A stretch of 64,000 bases of DNA from Diacronema lutheri (GCA_019448385.1 JAGTXO010000030.1:372001-436000), one strand, 5' to 3'; positions 20,532-31,691 are shown, numbered from the stretch's first letter. Program-made: numbers and translations. The notes: generated by a model not told the origin, from the sequence alone.

Positions 20532-23500
20532 ATGCACAGGCCCGACGAGGCGGGCGAGGCGCGGGCGAGCACCTCGCCCGCGCCGCGAAAGCGCGCGGGC
20601 CCGCTGCCGCACAAGGCAAGCTCGTGCGGCGACCTGCCGCGGCTCGGCACCGAGCACACGCCTATCTCCACGGCAAAGACCCTCCCAAACTTTGACGAGG
20701 CCGGAGACGCGGGCGCGCCGTGCGCCGAGGCCGCGCCGCCGCAGAGCCTCTACGAACAGCTGGCGAAGAAGCGGTACGCGTTCTTTTTCGGGCTTGTCGT
20801 CGGCGCGGCCGCCGTGCTCTACAGCGCGCAGAAGCAGGTCGTGTATATCACGCACGTAACGTCGGTCCTCGACGAGCTGCGCACGCGCCTGCCGCGCAAC
20901 TCGCTCACGGCCAACATTGTCGAGCAGCTGCAGCTCCTGCCCGACCTGCGCGTCCCGGCATTCCTGGGCGGCGAGGACCCAGCAGCGGCTGCCGCACGCT
21001 GCGAGCGCCCCGCAGGCGAGCGGCCGGGCAAGGCCGCGGCGCGTCAGAACCTGACCGCGCTGCACCCGGTCGTCATGATCCCAGGAATCGTTTCAACCGG
21101 CTTGGAGATGTGGCAGGGGCACGCGTGCGCAAGCTCCTACTTCCGGCAGCGGCTGTGGGGGACGCTTTCGATGATCAAGCTCTTCGTGCTCGACCGCGAC
21201 TGCTGGATGCGACATATGGCGCTGAACGGCGTCGACGGCTCCGACCCCCCCGGGATAAAGGTCCGTCCGGCGCAGGGGTTTGAGGCCGCTGACTATGTCG
21301 TCGGTGGCTTCTGGGTGTGGGCGGTGCTGATCGAGAACCTCGCCGACGTGGGCTACTCGCCCTCCAACATGTGGGTCGGCGCCTTCGACTGGCGGCTGCC
21401 GTACAATATGCTCGAGAAGCGCGACCAATACTTTTCCCGCCTTCGGTACCACATTGAGATGTTCAAATCCGTCCACGGGCACAAGGCGAGGGCGGGCGGG
21501 GCCGGGGCGGCATGCGAGCGCGCTCAGCTCGCGCCCGCTCGCACCCGTGCTCCGCGCACCCCCGGCCCCCGCGCGGCCTCACCACCGCCTGCCGCCAACG
21601 GCACCCGCCACCCTTCCCCCATGATGCTCTCACCTCACGCCCCCCCCCCTCGCCCCCCCGGACTGGAACGGCACCCGCCACCCTTCCCCCATGATGCTCT
21701 CACCTCACGCCCCCCCCCCCCCCCCCCCCCCCCCCGGACTGGAACGGCACCCGCCACCCTTCCCCCATGATGCTCTCACCTCACGCCCCCCCCCCCCCCC
21801 CCCCCCCGGACTGAACGAACGCACAGGTGGTTGTGCTCGCTCACTCGATGGGCTCCACCGTCTGGTCCTACTTCCAGGTGCCCTTCTGCGCCGCGACGGG
21901 CAGCCAAGCCGCCATGCTCTGGCGCGCAGCCCGCGACACGCTCCGCGCGCCACGCGCGTATAGACCACGTGCAGCTCGCAGACGCTCCCCCCTCCCTTCC
22001 CCTTCCCCTTCCCCTTCCCCTTCCCCTTCCCCATCCCCTTCCCCTCCCACCGGGCGCAGGCGTGGATCTCGTCGCCAGAGGGCGGCAAGCTGAGCGCCGC
22101 GTGGGTGCACGAGCACATCGAGGCTGTCGTTCTCATCGGCCCCTCCACGCTCGGCACGCCTAAGGCGATCACTGGGCTACTTATGGGCGAGAGTCGCGAT
22201 TTCACTTATTTGACCGGCACACTCGGCGCGCTCGTCGATTCGGTGCTCTCGCCGCGCATGCGCCGGCGGATGATGCGCGCATTCCCGAGCACGCAGACGC
22301 TGCTGCCGATGGGAGGCGACGCGGTCTGGGGCGACGAGAGCGGCGCGCCCGACGACCCGCCCGACGTGGACGGCGCGGCGGCCGAAGGCGCGCGCGCGGG
22401 CGGCCGCCCGGCAGAGAGGCCAAGCGGCGGCTCAAAGGCCTCACACGGTGCGTTGCTGCAGCGCGTCACCGGTAGCACGGCGTCCGGCCGCATCGCCACC
22501 GAGCCGGTCAAGACGGCGTCGCAGGCGATGGTGATGATTGCGGCCGACGCGGCACGCAGCCAGCGCGCCGACGTTGCTCGCGACAGCGACGCGGACGGCG
22601 GTGGTGATGGCGACGAGAGCAGCGCGTCGGCTGCACCCGTCCCGTTCGCCTTCCGATACGCACATGGCCTGAGCGAACCCGCAGAGCTCCTTCGGCCGCG
22701 CGAGGCCGCGTGGATCAACCCACTCGCCACCGCGCTGCCGTACGCGCCGGACCTCACGGTGCACTGCCTGTACGGCGTGGGCGTGCCCACGGAGCGGTCG
22801 TACGTCGTCACGCCGACCGCAGGCACGGGCGTGTGCGCCGCGGACGGCGACGGCGGCGAGCGCGAGGGCGAGATGTGCGCGGACGCGCGTGGCGCGCGGG
22901 CCGAATGCGACGACGACGCCGGCGCGCGCGCGGCGCGGCGCGCGGATGCGGGCGCCGACAGCACGCCTGCAGACCAGGTGCCCTATCTGATCGACAGGAG
23001 TGCCAACGATGGCGGCTCGCTCGTCAAGGGCGTGCGGCTGACGGATGGCGACGGCACCGTCCCACTCCTCTCGCTTGGCTACATGTGCGCGCGCGGCTGG
23101 CGCGGCGACGGCCGGCTGTACAACCCATCAGGCAGTCGAGTCGTGACGCGCGAGTACCGGCACGTGCCCGGCTCGGGCTCGGTGCCGACGCGCGGCGAGC
23201 GCTCGGCCGACCACGTGGACATTTTGGGCAACTCGGGCGTGATCAGCGACATTCTGCGTATTGTCGCCGGCCGCGGTGCCGAGCTGTCCGATCACATCGA
23301 GTCCGACATTGTCCGGATCTCGGAGAATGTCGAGCAGAGGATCTCGGCCGCGCACAAGCGCGCGGCCGCCGCGCATGGCGGACCCGGGCTGGCGGCAGGC
23401 AGCCGGCGGCGCTCCGCTGCTGCAGCGCCCACGGACTCCGGCTCGGCGCGCGCGATCGCCGCCAAGGGCGCCTCCGACGATGGCGCGCGCAGCAGCCCGC

Positions 23501-23583
23501 ACGGGGGCGCGGACGGACCTGCAGCATGCGTGGGCGACGGCTGCGCCGCGCGATTGCCCGTACCTGTTGCCCCCGTCGGCTAG
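20532..23583 (+). CDS. PDAT: Phospholipid:diacylglycerol acyltransferase
   Basis: Exons 20532-21485, 21827-21877 and 22060-23583 give 842 residues. A membrane helix near residue 85 is followed by the LCAT-like domain: HPVVMIPGIVSTGLEMW, the WVGAFDWRLPYNMLE block, and the nucleophile elbow VVLAHSMGS (Ser325). Then come the Asp in LTDGDGTVPL (about 663) and the His in DHVDILGN (about 718). PDAT moves an acyl group from phospholipid to diacylglycerol to form triacylglycerol on the ER. Intron 1 appears to be GC-AG: HGHK then GCGAGG, resuming VVVLAHSMG. Intron 2 is GTGCCC...GCAG. Acidic and low-complexity inserts lie at residues about 420-620. Confidence 0.88.
21600..21817. repeat. Three-copy minisatellite with poly-C cores in PDAT intron 1
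   Basis: Three tandem copies of a roughly 70-78 base unit share the segment CCACCCTTCCCCCATGATGC and end in a C tract of 10, 26 (21710-21735) or 22 (21786-21807) bases. The last tract ends about 19 bases before the 3' splice site. Confidence 0.88.
21986..22048. repeat. CCCCTT microsatellite in PDAT intron 2
   Basis: A run of TTCCCC units, sense strand pyrimidine only, ends a few bases before the 3' splice site at 22059. Confidence 0.8.
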
Positions 23584-23672
23584 CACGTCGCGAGGGATCC
23601 CATAAGAAAGGGGGGTGTACCCCAGTAGCAGAAAAGAAGAGGAGATGAGTGAAATTGAAATTGATGGCGAGG

Positions 23673-26600
23673 TCAGTGCCATGCAGCGACGAGGTGCAGG
23701 ACGACGCGCCGGTACGCTGGCGACGCCGGGTTGCGCAGCAGCGCGCAGAGCGGCGCGCCCAAGCCGTTCAACTTCCCCGCCAGCGGCGGGCGCGCGTCCG
23801 CCGGCGCGCGCGCGTCGCGACCCGTCCCGCCATCGTCTGCAGCCGACGCGCCAGCGGACGCGCTGCGCGCGTTCAGCGCGAGCAGCTCGCACGCGGCGCG
23901 CGCGCTCACGCAGCCGAGCGCAATGGCGCACCCGCGCACGTGCGAGAGCCCGACCGACGTGCAGAAGCCGATCAGCCGTGGCTCAGGCGCGACGCCGCCG
24001 GCCGGGCGCGCGCCGGCCGCGTGTGCGCCGGCGGCGTTTTCGGTGGATGCGCGCGCGTGCGACTCGACGTCGACGTCGTCCTTCTCGTCGTCGGCGTCGT
24101 CGGCGCGCGCCAATGCCCACGCCGGCGGCTCGTGCCCGGACACCCACCGCTGCGCGCCCGCGTCCGCCGCCCACCGCCCGGACTGCACGCCGAGCGCGTG
24201 CTGAGCGTTTTCGGCGGGAAAATAGAGGAGGGCGCCAGGCGCGGCCGAGCCGCGGCCGAGCACGCGCACGTGCACCTCGAGCAGGCAGCGTGGCAGCACG
24301 TGCGCCCACAGCGCGGCGCGCGGAGACTTGTCGCGCGCCTCTGCGCGCGACACGAGCGCCGCCGCCGTGCAGAGCACGGCGTGTACCTCCCGTGCGCCGC
24401 GCGCGACGCACACGTCCACGCGCTCGGGCCCGACCGCCGCGCGGAAGGGCGGCGGGTCGAGCGCGGCGGGCGGTGAGCGCGCCGCGCTCGAGTCGCCGCC
24501 ATCGTTCGAGCTCGCGCGCTTGCGCTTGCGCGCGGCGGGCGCAGCGGCGGCGGGCACGGTTAAAATTGAGCGCGCATCGCCGGCCGACCGGGCAGCTGCG
24601 GCCGAGCTGACGGCGCAAGCGGCGGCTGCCGCCGCGGCGGCGTCCGTCGCCACGGCTGCGTCGCCGCTTGCGCCGCTCGCCGCCGCCACCTCGCCCGCCT
24701 CGCGCGCCGCATCGGGTCCGGCAGCCGCATCGGGTCCGGCAGCCGCATCGGGTCCGGCAGCCGCATCGGGTCCGGCAGCCGCGACGGGTCCGGCAGCCGC
24801 GACGGCGGCAGCGGCCGCCGCATGTCGCGCGTCTCGCCGCCGCGCCAGCCGTCTCAGCTTGCTCGCGGGCTTTGGCGCGCCCGCCGCGCTCGCGCGTGCG
24901 AGCACGGCCTCGTCCCGTCCGGGTGCGTCCAGTCCGGGTGCGTCCGGTGCCTCTCCCGGCGCGTCCGCACCGCCGCCGAGGCCGAGCGCGCAAAGCCAAC
25001 GCTGCGGGCCGCGCGCGCCGCGCGCGCCGCGCAGCGCTGCGCACGCCACGTCGCGCGGCCGCCGCGCCGGCGGCCGCCGGTCGGCCGCGTCGACGGCGCG
25101 GGCGGCATCGACGCGCGCGCCGTCACGCGCCGCTGCGGCGTCGGGAAAGTCTGCGGGGAACGAGGGCAGGCCAGCCTCGAGGCGAAGCGCGCGCAACTCC
25201 TCGACGCCGATCGCCCGGAAGCCGCGAGCGCGCGTCGCGGTCTGCCCGCGCGGCGCGGCGTGCCCGGCGGAGGGCATCGGCGCGCACGCAGCGCCAAGCA
25301 CGAGCCACTGCCAGAGCGGGCCCGCGGCGCCGGCCGGCGCGAGGATGCGCCAGCCGGTCAGCGCGTCACGCGCGCGCCGGTTGAGCGCGTGCGCGCGCGC
25401 GGCGCAGCCGTCGGCGGCTGGCGCGTGCTCCGGCGCGGTGCTAATGTCCGGCCGGTCGGCCGGACCCTCGAGGCGGATGAGCAGCAGCGGCACGTCGATC
25501 GACGGTTCGGGCGCGTTCGCCTCGCGCGCGCGCAGCAGCGCGCGAGCCACGCTTTGGCGCGCGTCCGCAGACCACACATTTGAAATGTGGGCGGATGCCG
25601 TTACGCCGGGGCCGGGCGGGGTCCGCGCCGCGGGCGCCGCCGACGCGGGCGGCAAGCCGGCGACGCCGTCGTCGGCACGGCGGCCGTCAACGCCAACCCC
25701 GCGCGCGTCCGTAATCACCTCGCCGCCGTCGCCATCGTCGCCAGCGCAGTCCGGGTCGTCCGGCGCGCGCGCCGCCGACCCGGCGAGGGGCAGGCGCGCG
25801 GTGACGGCAAGCAGGCCGCCAACGGGCAGCGCGCGGCTCGCGTGCGCAACGGCCGCAGCTGCGCGCAGCCGCACAAGCGCCTCGGGCGTGTCCGCGAGCG
25901 CGCGCGCGCCGGCCGCGCCGCGCGCTGTGCCGGCCATCGCGCGCGCCTCGCCGTCGGCGCCGCCCCCGGCGCGCGGCGCTCCGGCGCCGGCGCCGACCGT
26001 TGCGCCCGCGCTCGGCACGGGCGCGCACGCGGCGACGAGCATGTTGAGGAGCGCCGCATGCGCGCCACCGCCGATCACGTCGAAGGAGCACATGTCGACC
26101 GGCTGCGCGCGCACGCGCGCGCGCCCAAGGCCGACGGCGTGTGCCGCGTCTGTTGCTGCGCGGAGCGCGCCAATGGCTTCAGGCCACGCATCGCAGTGCA
26201 CTTGCACCCAGACTGTCTTCTCGCCATCTTCGCTCTCGTTGCCCTCGCCCCTGCCCTCGCCCTCGCCCCTCTCCTCGTTGCCCTCGCCCCTGCCCTCGCC
26301 CTCGCCCCTCTCCTCGTTGCCCTCGCCCTTGCCCTCGCCCTCGCCCTTCTCCTCGTTGCCCTCGCCCTTGCCCTCGCCCTCGCCCTTCTCCTCGTTGCCC
26401 TCGCCCCTGCCCTCGCCCTCGCCCTTCTCCTCGCCCTCGTCCCGCTCGTCGCTGCCCTCGCCGGCCCCTCGCGCGCCCAATCGCGCGGGCGGCGGCTGTG
26501 CCCGCCACAGGGAGCGCGCGGGGCACACAAAGGCGAGCGGGCGCAACTCGGGCCAATGCACGAAACCGGCGGATGCGCGCGCCCCCGCCTCATCAGCGCA

Positions 26601-27374
26601 AAAAGCCCGCCCTGCGCCGTCGACCGCCTCCGCGCCAGGCTCCGCGCCGTGCGGCGCCGCTGGCGGCTGCGGCGCTATCGCCAAGCTGAGCGCATGCCGT
26701 ACCGCCGCCATGGGGCCCGACAGCTCCGCCACCCACTCATACGAGGCATCGTGCACAAGCGCGCCTGCAGGCGCGAGCGCCGCACGCACCGCCGCGCTCG
26801 CGCCGCGGTCGCACGCGCGCTGCGCGACGCGCAGGCCGCAGAGCGTTGAGCCCATGTGGAAGCGCTTTGCGTGCCACACGTGCGTGCCCAAACGACGCGG
26901 CAGCCGAACCCGCGCGTCCGCCTCCTCGCGCGCGCGACGGCGAGCGCTTGCGGGCTCGCGCGCGGAGGCGCGCCACTCGCCGTCGCCCTCGGCGCCAGCG
27001 GGCTGCGCGTACGATGCGAACGCGTCGCCGGCTCCACTTGCCTGTGCCGCCACGGCTTCCTCGTCGTCCGTCGCTTCGCCCGTCTCCATCCCCTTGCCTA
27101 CGCAGCCGCGCGCCAGCTCGACGAGCTCCGCGCGACGCTTGCGCCTTGCGCGCGCGCCGCGAAACTTTGCGCGGAACGGGTCCGGCGCGTGGCTGCGCGT
27201 GCGCCGGCGGAGTAGCCGACCCCGTTTGGGCCGCGGCGCGTCTGCGAGCGCATCGGCGAGGTCGAGCAGCTCGGGCGCGCGCGCCGCGGCAAAGTCGAGG
27301 GCCCTAATCGCGCACGGCTGGCGCGTGGCCATCGTGAGCGCGAGTCGGACGGGAAAACGTTGGTTGGTTGGCAT
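23673..27374 (-). CDS. POP1: Ribonuclease P/MRP protein subunit POP1
   Basis: One open frame of 1233 residues. Near the N-terminus IRALDFAAARAPEL and then GTHVWHAKRFHM are the POP1 signatures. A POPLD-like block follows (IGVEELRALRLEAGLPSFPADFPDA), and the C-terminus reads LIGFCTSVGLSHVRGCAIALG. POP1 is the large scaffold protein of RNase P and RNase MRP, which mature tRNA and rRNA in the nucleus. The protein is longer than usual because of Ala-rich inserts and a Glu/Gly repeat. The ATG at 27374 overlaps the divergent ATG at 27373. An internal Met at residue 15 (27332) is a possible alternative. Confidence 0.85.
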   Translation of the reverse strand: MPTNQRFPVRLALTMATRQPCAIRALDFAAARAPELLDLADALADAPRPKRGRLLRRRTRSHAPDPFRAKFRGARARRKRRAELVELARGCVGKGMETGEATDDEEAVAAQASGAGDAFASYAQPAGAEGDGEWRASAREPASARRRAREEADARVRLPRRLGTHVWHAKRFHMGSTLCGLRVAQRACDRGASAAVRAALAPAGALVHDASYEWVAELSGPMAAVRHALSLAIAPQPPAAPHGAEPGAEAVDGAGRAFCADEAGARASAGFVHWPELRPLAFVCPARSLWRAQPPPARLGARGAGEGSDERDEGEEKGEGEGRGEGNEEKGEGEGKGEGNEEKGEGEGKGEGNEERGEGEGRGEGNEERGEGEGRGEGNESEDGEKTVWVQVHCDAWPEAIGALRAATDAAHAVGLGRARVRAQPVDMCSFDVIGGGAHAALLNMLVAACAPVPSAGATVGAGAGAPRAGGGADGEARAMAGTARGAAGARALADTPEALVRLRAAAAVAHASRALPVGGLLAVTARLPLAGSAARAPDDPDCAGDDGDGGEVITDARGVGVDGRRADDGVAGLPPASAAPAARTPPGPGVTASAHISNVWSADARQSVARALLRAREANAPEPSIDVPLLLIRLEGPADRPDISTAPEHAPAADGCAARAHALNRRARDALTGWRILAPAGAAGPLWQWLVLGAACAPMPSAGHAAPRGQTATRARGFRAIGVEELRALRLEAGLPSFPADFPDAAAARDGARVDAARAVDAADRRPPARRPRDVACAALRGARGARGPQRWLCALGLGGGADAPGEAPDAPGLDAPGRDEAVLARASAAGAPKPASKLRRLARRRDARHAAAAAAVAAAGPVAAAGPDAAAGPDAAAGPDAAAGPDAAREAGEVAAASGASGDAAVATDAAAAAAAACAVSSAAAARSAGDARSILTVPAAAAPAARKRKRASSNDGGDSSAARSPPAALDPPPFRAAVGPERVDVCVARGAREVHAVLCTAAALVSRAEARDKSPRAALWAHVLPRCLLEVHVRVLGRGSAAPGALLYFPAENAQHALGVQSGRWAADAGAQRWVSGHEPPAWALARADDADDEKDDVDVESHARASTENAAGAHAAGARPAGGVAPEPRLIGFCTSVGLSHVRGCAIALGCVSARAACELLALNARSASAGASAADDGGTGRDARAPADARPPLAGKLNGLGAPLCALLRNPASPAYRRVVLHLVAAWH
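26232..26446. repeat. 39-bp coding minisatellite in POP1
   Basis: About five copies of a 39-base unit keep frame and encode 13-residue repeats of the type GEGEGKGEGNEEK on the minus strand, making a highly acidic spacer between folded blocks. Confidence 0.85.
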
Positions 27375-30300
27375 GGCCGTCCCGGGCTTCGGCGCCTGGA
27401 ACCTTCACCGCGAGTGCACCTCTGCGCCCGCGCGCGACTCGGCGCGCGGTGCGGGCGGCAGCGAGCCCGGCCAGGCATTTGAGGACGAGTTTGGCTGCTC
27501 AAGTGCGCGCGGCGCCCTTCGTGACGGCGCGCGGCGGCGCGCGCGTGCGCGTTCGCGTTGCGCTCGCGCGTGCGCGCGCGAGGCGCGCGCGGCACCGTGC
27601 GCAAATCGGTGACCTCGAGCGCTGCATACCCCCCCACATCCTCGTCCTCACCTGCCGCCCGGCCTGCTGCGCCCGCCCGCCGCGCCGTCCGGTCGTCGGC
27701 GCCGCCCGCCCGCCGCCTGTTGTTGGGGCGTGTTTCGCAGCACTGCCCGGGGACGAGGGTCCTGACTCACCCGCGCCGCCTCGGCACACGTATGGGCTGC
27801 CGACTTCACCGCTCGCGCCGTGCGCCACGCTCTTCCCTGGCGCGTCGACTTCGCCGACCTGCGCTTCGGCAGGCGTCAGCGGCGGCGCGTGCGGCCTTCG
27901 GCCCAACGCGCGTCCCTCGGTTTCGTCAATGCGCGCGTCAACGCCGGGCAGCTCGGCCGTGGGCGACGTGCGCTCGAGCGGCTCGCCCAGCCGCCACGCG
28001 AGCCCGCTCGCCGACTTGCACTCGCCGAGTCCGCGGCAGACGTTGCGACAGTCGCCGCTCTCCGCACCCGCCAGCTGCAATCAGCATGGCGACCAGCATG
28101 GCGTGTGTGAGCGCGCGGCGTTCGCCGGTTGTGCGGGCCCTCTGTGCGAGCTGCCCGCACCGCTCGCCACGCTCTCAGTCGCGGCTGCGCTGCACGCCAA
28201 ACGACCGCCATCGCGCCAGCGGCCGCCGTCCGAGGCCATCTGCCTCACCGCGACCAGCGCCGCACTCGGCGCGGGAGCAGGTGGCGCTGGCGCGCGCGCT
28301 GGCGCGGTGAGCGCGGACGGCGGCGCGACGCGCTGCGGCGCGCTCGGTGGCGCGCAGCCGGGAGGAGCGGGCGTCGCGTATGCCGTAAGGCCGCAGAGCC
28401 GAGGCAAGGGGCCGGGGCAGGTGCGTGCGCGCGCGCGCACACCCGCCGGTTGCGCGTGGCGCGGATGGCCGCGCGCATGCCCGCGTCGATGCGTCGCCAG
28501 CGCCCCGCCACCTGCCCGCCGCCCGATTTGCCCTCCCCCCCCATGTTTTTCTCCTCCTCCCTCCCCCCTTTCCCACCCCCTTTCCCACTTTGCCCTTTGC
28601 CACCCCCCCCCCCCTCCCCCTTTCCCACCCCTTTTCCACTTTGCCCTTTGCCACCCCCCCCCCCCCCCCCCCCCCCCCCTCCCTCCCCCTTTCCCGTCCC
28701 GCGCGTGTGCACCCCCCCCCCCGACGACTTCGCGCGCGCCGTCAATCCGATCGGCCGCCCATCGTCGCGCAGCCTTCGCGATTGGGCTTGGACGACATAC
28801 CTTCCTCACCGCTGCAGCTGAAGCCGCAGCCGCAGCCGTGGACAGAGCCGGCCCTCGCGGTGAGCACGGCGCCCACTGCCGTCGTGGTCGGCGCATGCGG
28901 CGGCGCGAACATGTGCGCCAGTCCCGTCGCGAGCGCGTGGCCGCGCACAGCAGCCGCCTCCGCGCGCGCGAGCGGCGGCGGCGGCGGCGGCAGCTCGGCG
29001 CTGGCGTGGACGGCGAACGAACGGATTGGGCGAGAAGGCGTGATGCCAAAAGTGCTCTCGACGCACCTTGTGTGCCGCCCATCCTCCGCCTCCGCCTCCG
29101 CCTCCGCCTCCGCCTCCGCCTCGCCGCGCGCGTGCTGCTCGCCGCGGCGGCACGCCCTGCCCAGCGCGGCACCGTGCGAAGGCGCGTGGGCGGGCGGGCC
29201 CGCTTTGGCGGGCGGCAGCTGCGCTCCCCTCGCCGGCGCTGGCGCGCCGCCCAGTGCCGTGCAGGGCGCGCCCTGGGTATCGGCGTGGTGCGCGCCCGGC
29301 TCGTCCCAACCACCAGCGCACTCGCTCAGTCAAAGCGCGCGCGACAGCCGGCCGGTGCGAACGCTCGAAGAGCACCTCAATGCTCGTCGGATTGAGTCCG
29401 CATCGCGCGTTCGCAAGTGCTCGGGTCTGGGCGAGGTGACGCCGGCATTCGGTGACTGTGGGCCGCAGAGCGTGCAGGGCGCGCAGGTGCGTGCGTACGC
29501 GCGCGCGCGCGCGCCGGCGCGTCGCCAGGCTGCGCGAGGCGCGCGAGGTGCGGCGCCTTGCCGCCCACGCGACCTCGCGCACGCCCGTGCCCTCTTGGCG
29601 CCCGACACGCGCCGTTCTTCGACACAGTCGCCGCACGCACACGCCTGCGGCTCGGGTGGTCTCGACGTGGACGGCATGGGCGGCGCGAGCGTGGCCGCGA
29701 TCTGCGCGCACAGGCCGCCGCTCGCTGCGACGGCCGCGGCGCCGCCCGATCGCGCGGGCACGGCGGGTTGTGCGCTCGTCGGCACGCGCGCGAACGCCTC
29801 GCCCCTGGGCAGCGCCTTCGCTTCGCCGCGCGCGTGCGCGTGCGCGCGCTCGCCCGCGCTGCGCACCGTCGCCACCGCCGCGCCCGGCGCCGTCCGGCCC
29901 AAGCAGTCGCCGCGGCCTTTCGCTGCCGCGCCGCATGCGGCCGCCTCCCGCGTGGTGCATGGCGTCGGTGGTGGTGGTGGTGGCACGGACGGCGTGCGCG
30001 GCTTTCAGCAAATAGCCACGGAGCAGGCGGCTGCTCGAGCGCGCGCGCTGGCGAGTGGCCTCGTGCCCGCTGTGCGCGCCGCGTTCGCCGCCACGCCGCC
30101 GCACAAGGGCGTCGGTGGAAGTGGCGATGGCGGCAGCGACGGCGCGAGCGCATGCCCGCCATTCTCCGCTCAGGGCGCGCGCGCGCTTGCGACGGGCGGT
30201 GAGTTGACGCCTGAGCTGCTGCGCGTTGACCTCACGGGCGTGTGCGCGGCACGTTCGGACGAGCTCGCGTCGCGCGTGCGCTCGCGCACGCAGCGCTCGG

Positions 30301-30551
30301 CCGCACCCGACGGCGCGGACGAGTCTGGACGTGCGCGTGCGTGGCCACTGTCGGGCAGTGGCAGCACGTGCGCGTCGGCGGCGTCGGTGGCCGCCGGCAC
30401 GGCCGTGCGCAGGCGCGCGCACTCGAGTGGGCGGCGCTCCAAGGCAGAGGCACGGCTCTACGGCGAGGATATGCACTCGTCGCTCAGCGCCGACTTCCTC
30501 GCCATGTTTGCACCGTCGGGCACCGTCGTCTCGACGATGGAGGGAGAGTAG
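27373..30551 (+). CDS. Large disordered protein of unknown function
   Basis: Four exons fit: 27373-27502, 27741-28420, 28773-29486 and 29628-30551, with introns starting GTGCGC, GTGCGT and GTGCGT. All phases agree, giving about 815 residues. Composition is Ala, Ser, Pro and Gly rich with no domain I recognise. The first exon (MAVPGFGAWNLHREC) and last (GEDMHSSLSADFLAMFAP) look most conserved in character. Its ATG shares two bases with the POP1 ATG on the other strand. Intron 2 carries long C tracts. The existence of the gene is fairly sure. Exon joints are tentative. Confidence 0.6.
28549..28722. repeat. Pyrimidine-rich tract with poly-C runs in intron
   Basis: CCCTTTCCCAC-type short repeats are interspersed with C runs of 12 (28603-28614), 26 (28654-28679) and 11 (28712-28722), all on the sense strand of the host gene. 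Confidence 0.85.
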
Positions 30552-30619
30552 ATTCCAGGCGAAGCGGACATCAAGACTGTCGTGGCCAGGCCCGTGTCGT
30601 TTTGCGGTTTGGACCTTGC

Positions 30620-31117
30620 TCACATCCACAGCATTTGCACCTCCGAGGTCCGGCGGTTTCTGGATGGCTGCTCCTCGGCGAGCGCGCCGCCGGACGAGAT
30701 CTGCGGCTTGAGAACAAGCACAATGTCGCCCTCTGTCGCGCGCAACACCTGCACCGCGTCGACCGGATCCGCGTACGACATCCCGTTGATTGTCTCGATC
30801 AGGTCGCCGGCGACGAGGCCATACCGGTCGGCGAGCGAGCTGGCAAAGACCTCGACGAGGTGGAGGTACTTGCCCTCGACCAAGTTCTTGTCGAAGCGCA
30901 AACCGAGCTTCTCGCCTTTCAGCCGCGTCATTGTGAGCGACTCGTCGCCCGAGCGGCGCGCCTTTGCGAAGACCTGCCGTTCGTCTTGCTTGACCTCCGC
31001 AGCGAGCCCGCTCTTCGGCTTGGCGCGGAAGAAGCTGCTGAGTGACGCCTTCTTGGACAAAATGGATGGCTTCCGCTTGGACGCCTTGAAAGATGACGAC
31101 GTGTCATCCTCATCCAT
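30620..31117 (-). CDS. Single PDZ-domain protein
   Basis: 165 residues. A Ser/Lys-rich N-terminal 45 residues precede one PDZ domain: KGEKLGLRF as the carboxylate-binding loop, then LVEVFASSLADRYGLVAGDLIETING and VQVLRATEGDIVLVL. PDZ domains bind C-terminal peptides and assemble signalling complexes. No second domain. Its upstream region contains a perfect 22-bp hairpin. Confidence 0.85.
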   Translation of the reverse strand: MDEDDTSSSFKASKRKPSILSKKASLSSFFRAKPKSGLAAEVKQDERQVFAKARRSGDESLTMTRLKGEKLGLRFDKNLVEGKYLHLVEVFASSLADRYGLVAGDLIETINGMSYADPVDAVQVLRATEGDIVLVLKPQISSGGALAEEQPSRNRRTSEVQMLWM

Positions 31118-31143
31118 CGCTCGTTCGAGAGAGAGAGAGGCGC

Positions 31144-31198
31144 GCAGGTGCGCCTTTCCGCCGAGAGTTCCGAGCCCTCGGCGGAAAGGCGCACCTGC
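31144..31198. repeat. Perfect 22-bp inverted repeat with 11-base loop
   Basis: Arms 31144-31165 and 31177-31198 are exact reverse complements with an 11-base loop. They lie 26 bases upstream of the PDZ gene start, so they are probably in its 5' UTR or promoter. Confidence 0.9.
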
Positions 31199-31691
31199 AC
31201 GGAAACTTCCTTCGAATTGAGTAAATACTGAATACCGAGGACCAAAAACTCACAGGGCGAGGGAATGTTCGGGGTGCTGCTTTGCGGACATTCTACATAT
31301 ACTAACGACGCTTTCCGACGGGTCAACAGATGGGGTCAGGAAGTGCGCAGCGAGGCGCCAGGCGGAGCAGGCCCAAAGGCCCACACGCGCCTAGCCACCG
31401 CGCGCCGCCGCCCGCGCGCCGCCGCACCGGTGGCTGCCGTCAATCACACCACCGGCCGACGCGCACGCGCACGCCGAGGCCCGAAGATCGTCGGCGACGA
31501 CCGCCACCCCCGAGCCGCCGCCTGCCACGTCGCCAAGCCGCCCGCCGCCGCTGCAGAGCGCGACGCCCGCCGCCAGCGAGCCGCCGCCCTCCCCGCCGCG
31601 TCGCAGCCCCCTGTCGCCGCGGCGAAGCGCACCGCCACCCGCCGCCAGCGTGGCAAGCGCCGCGATGCTGGCCGCGTGGCCGCGCACGCGC
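31199..31691. other. Intergenic stretch, no confident gene
   Basis: AT-richer to 31330, then GC-rich low-complexity sequence. Frames are open on both strands, but none carries a recognisable domain. Confidence 0.4.

Noticed and set aside
23600-23672. Small gene between PDAT and POP1
   Set aside because: Only 89 bases between two stops, with no coding-like frame.
24328-27612. 1094-codon plus-strand frame
   Set aside because: It is antisense to POP1, whose family motifs are on the minus strand. GC-rich codons keep the reverse frame open. Only its end, from 27373, is kept as exon 1 of another gene.
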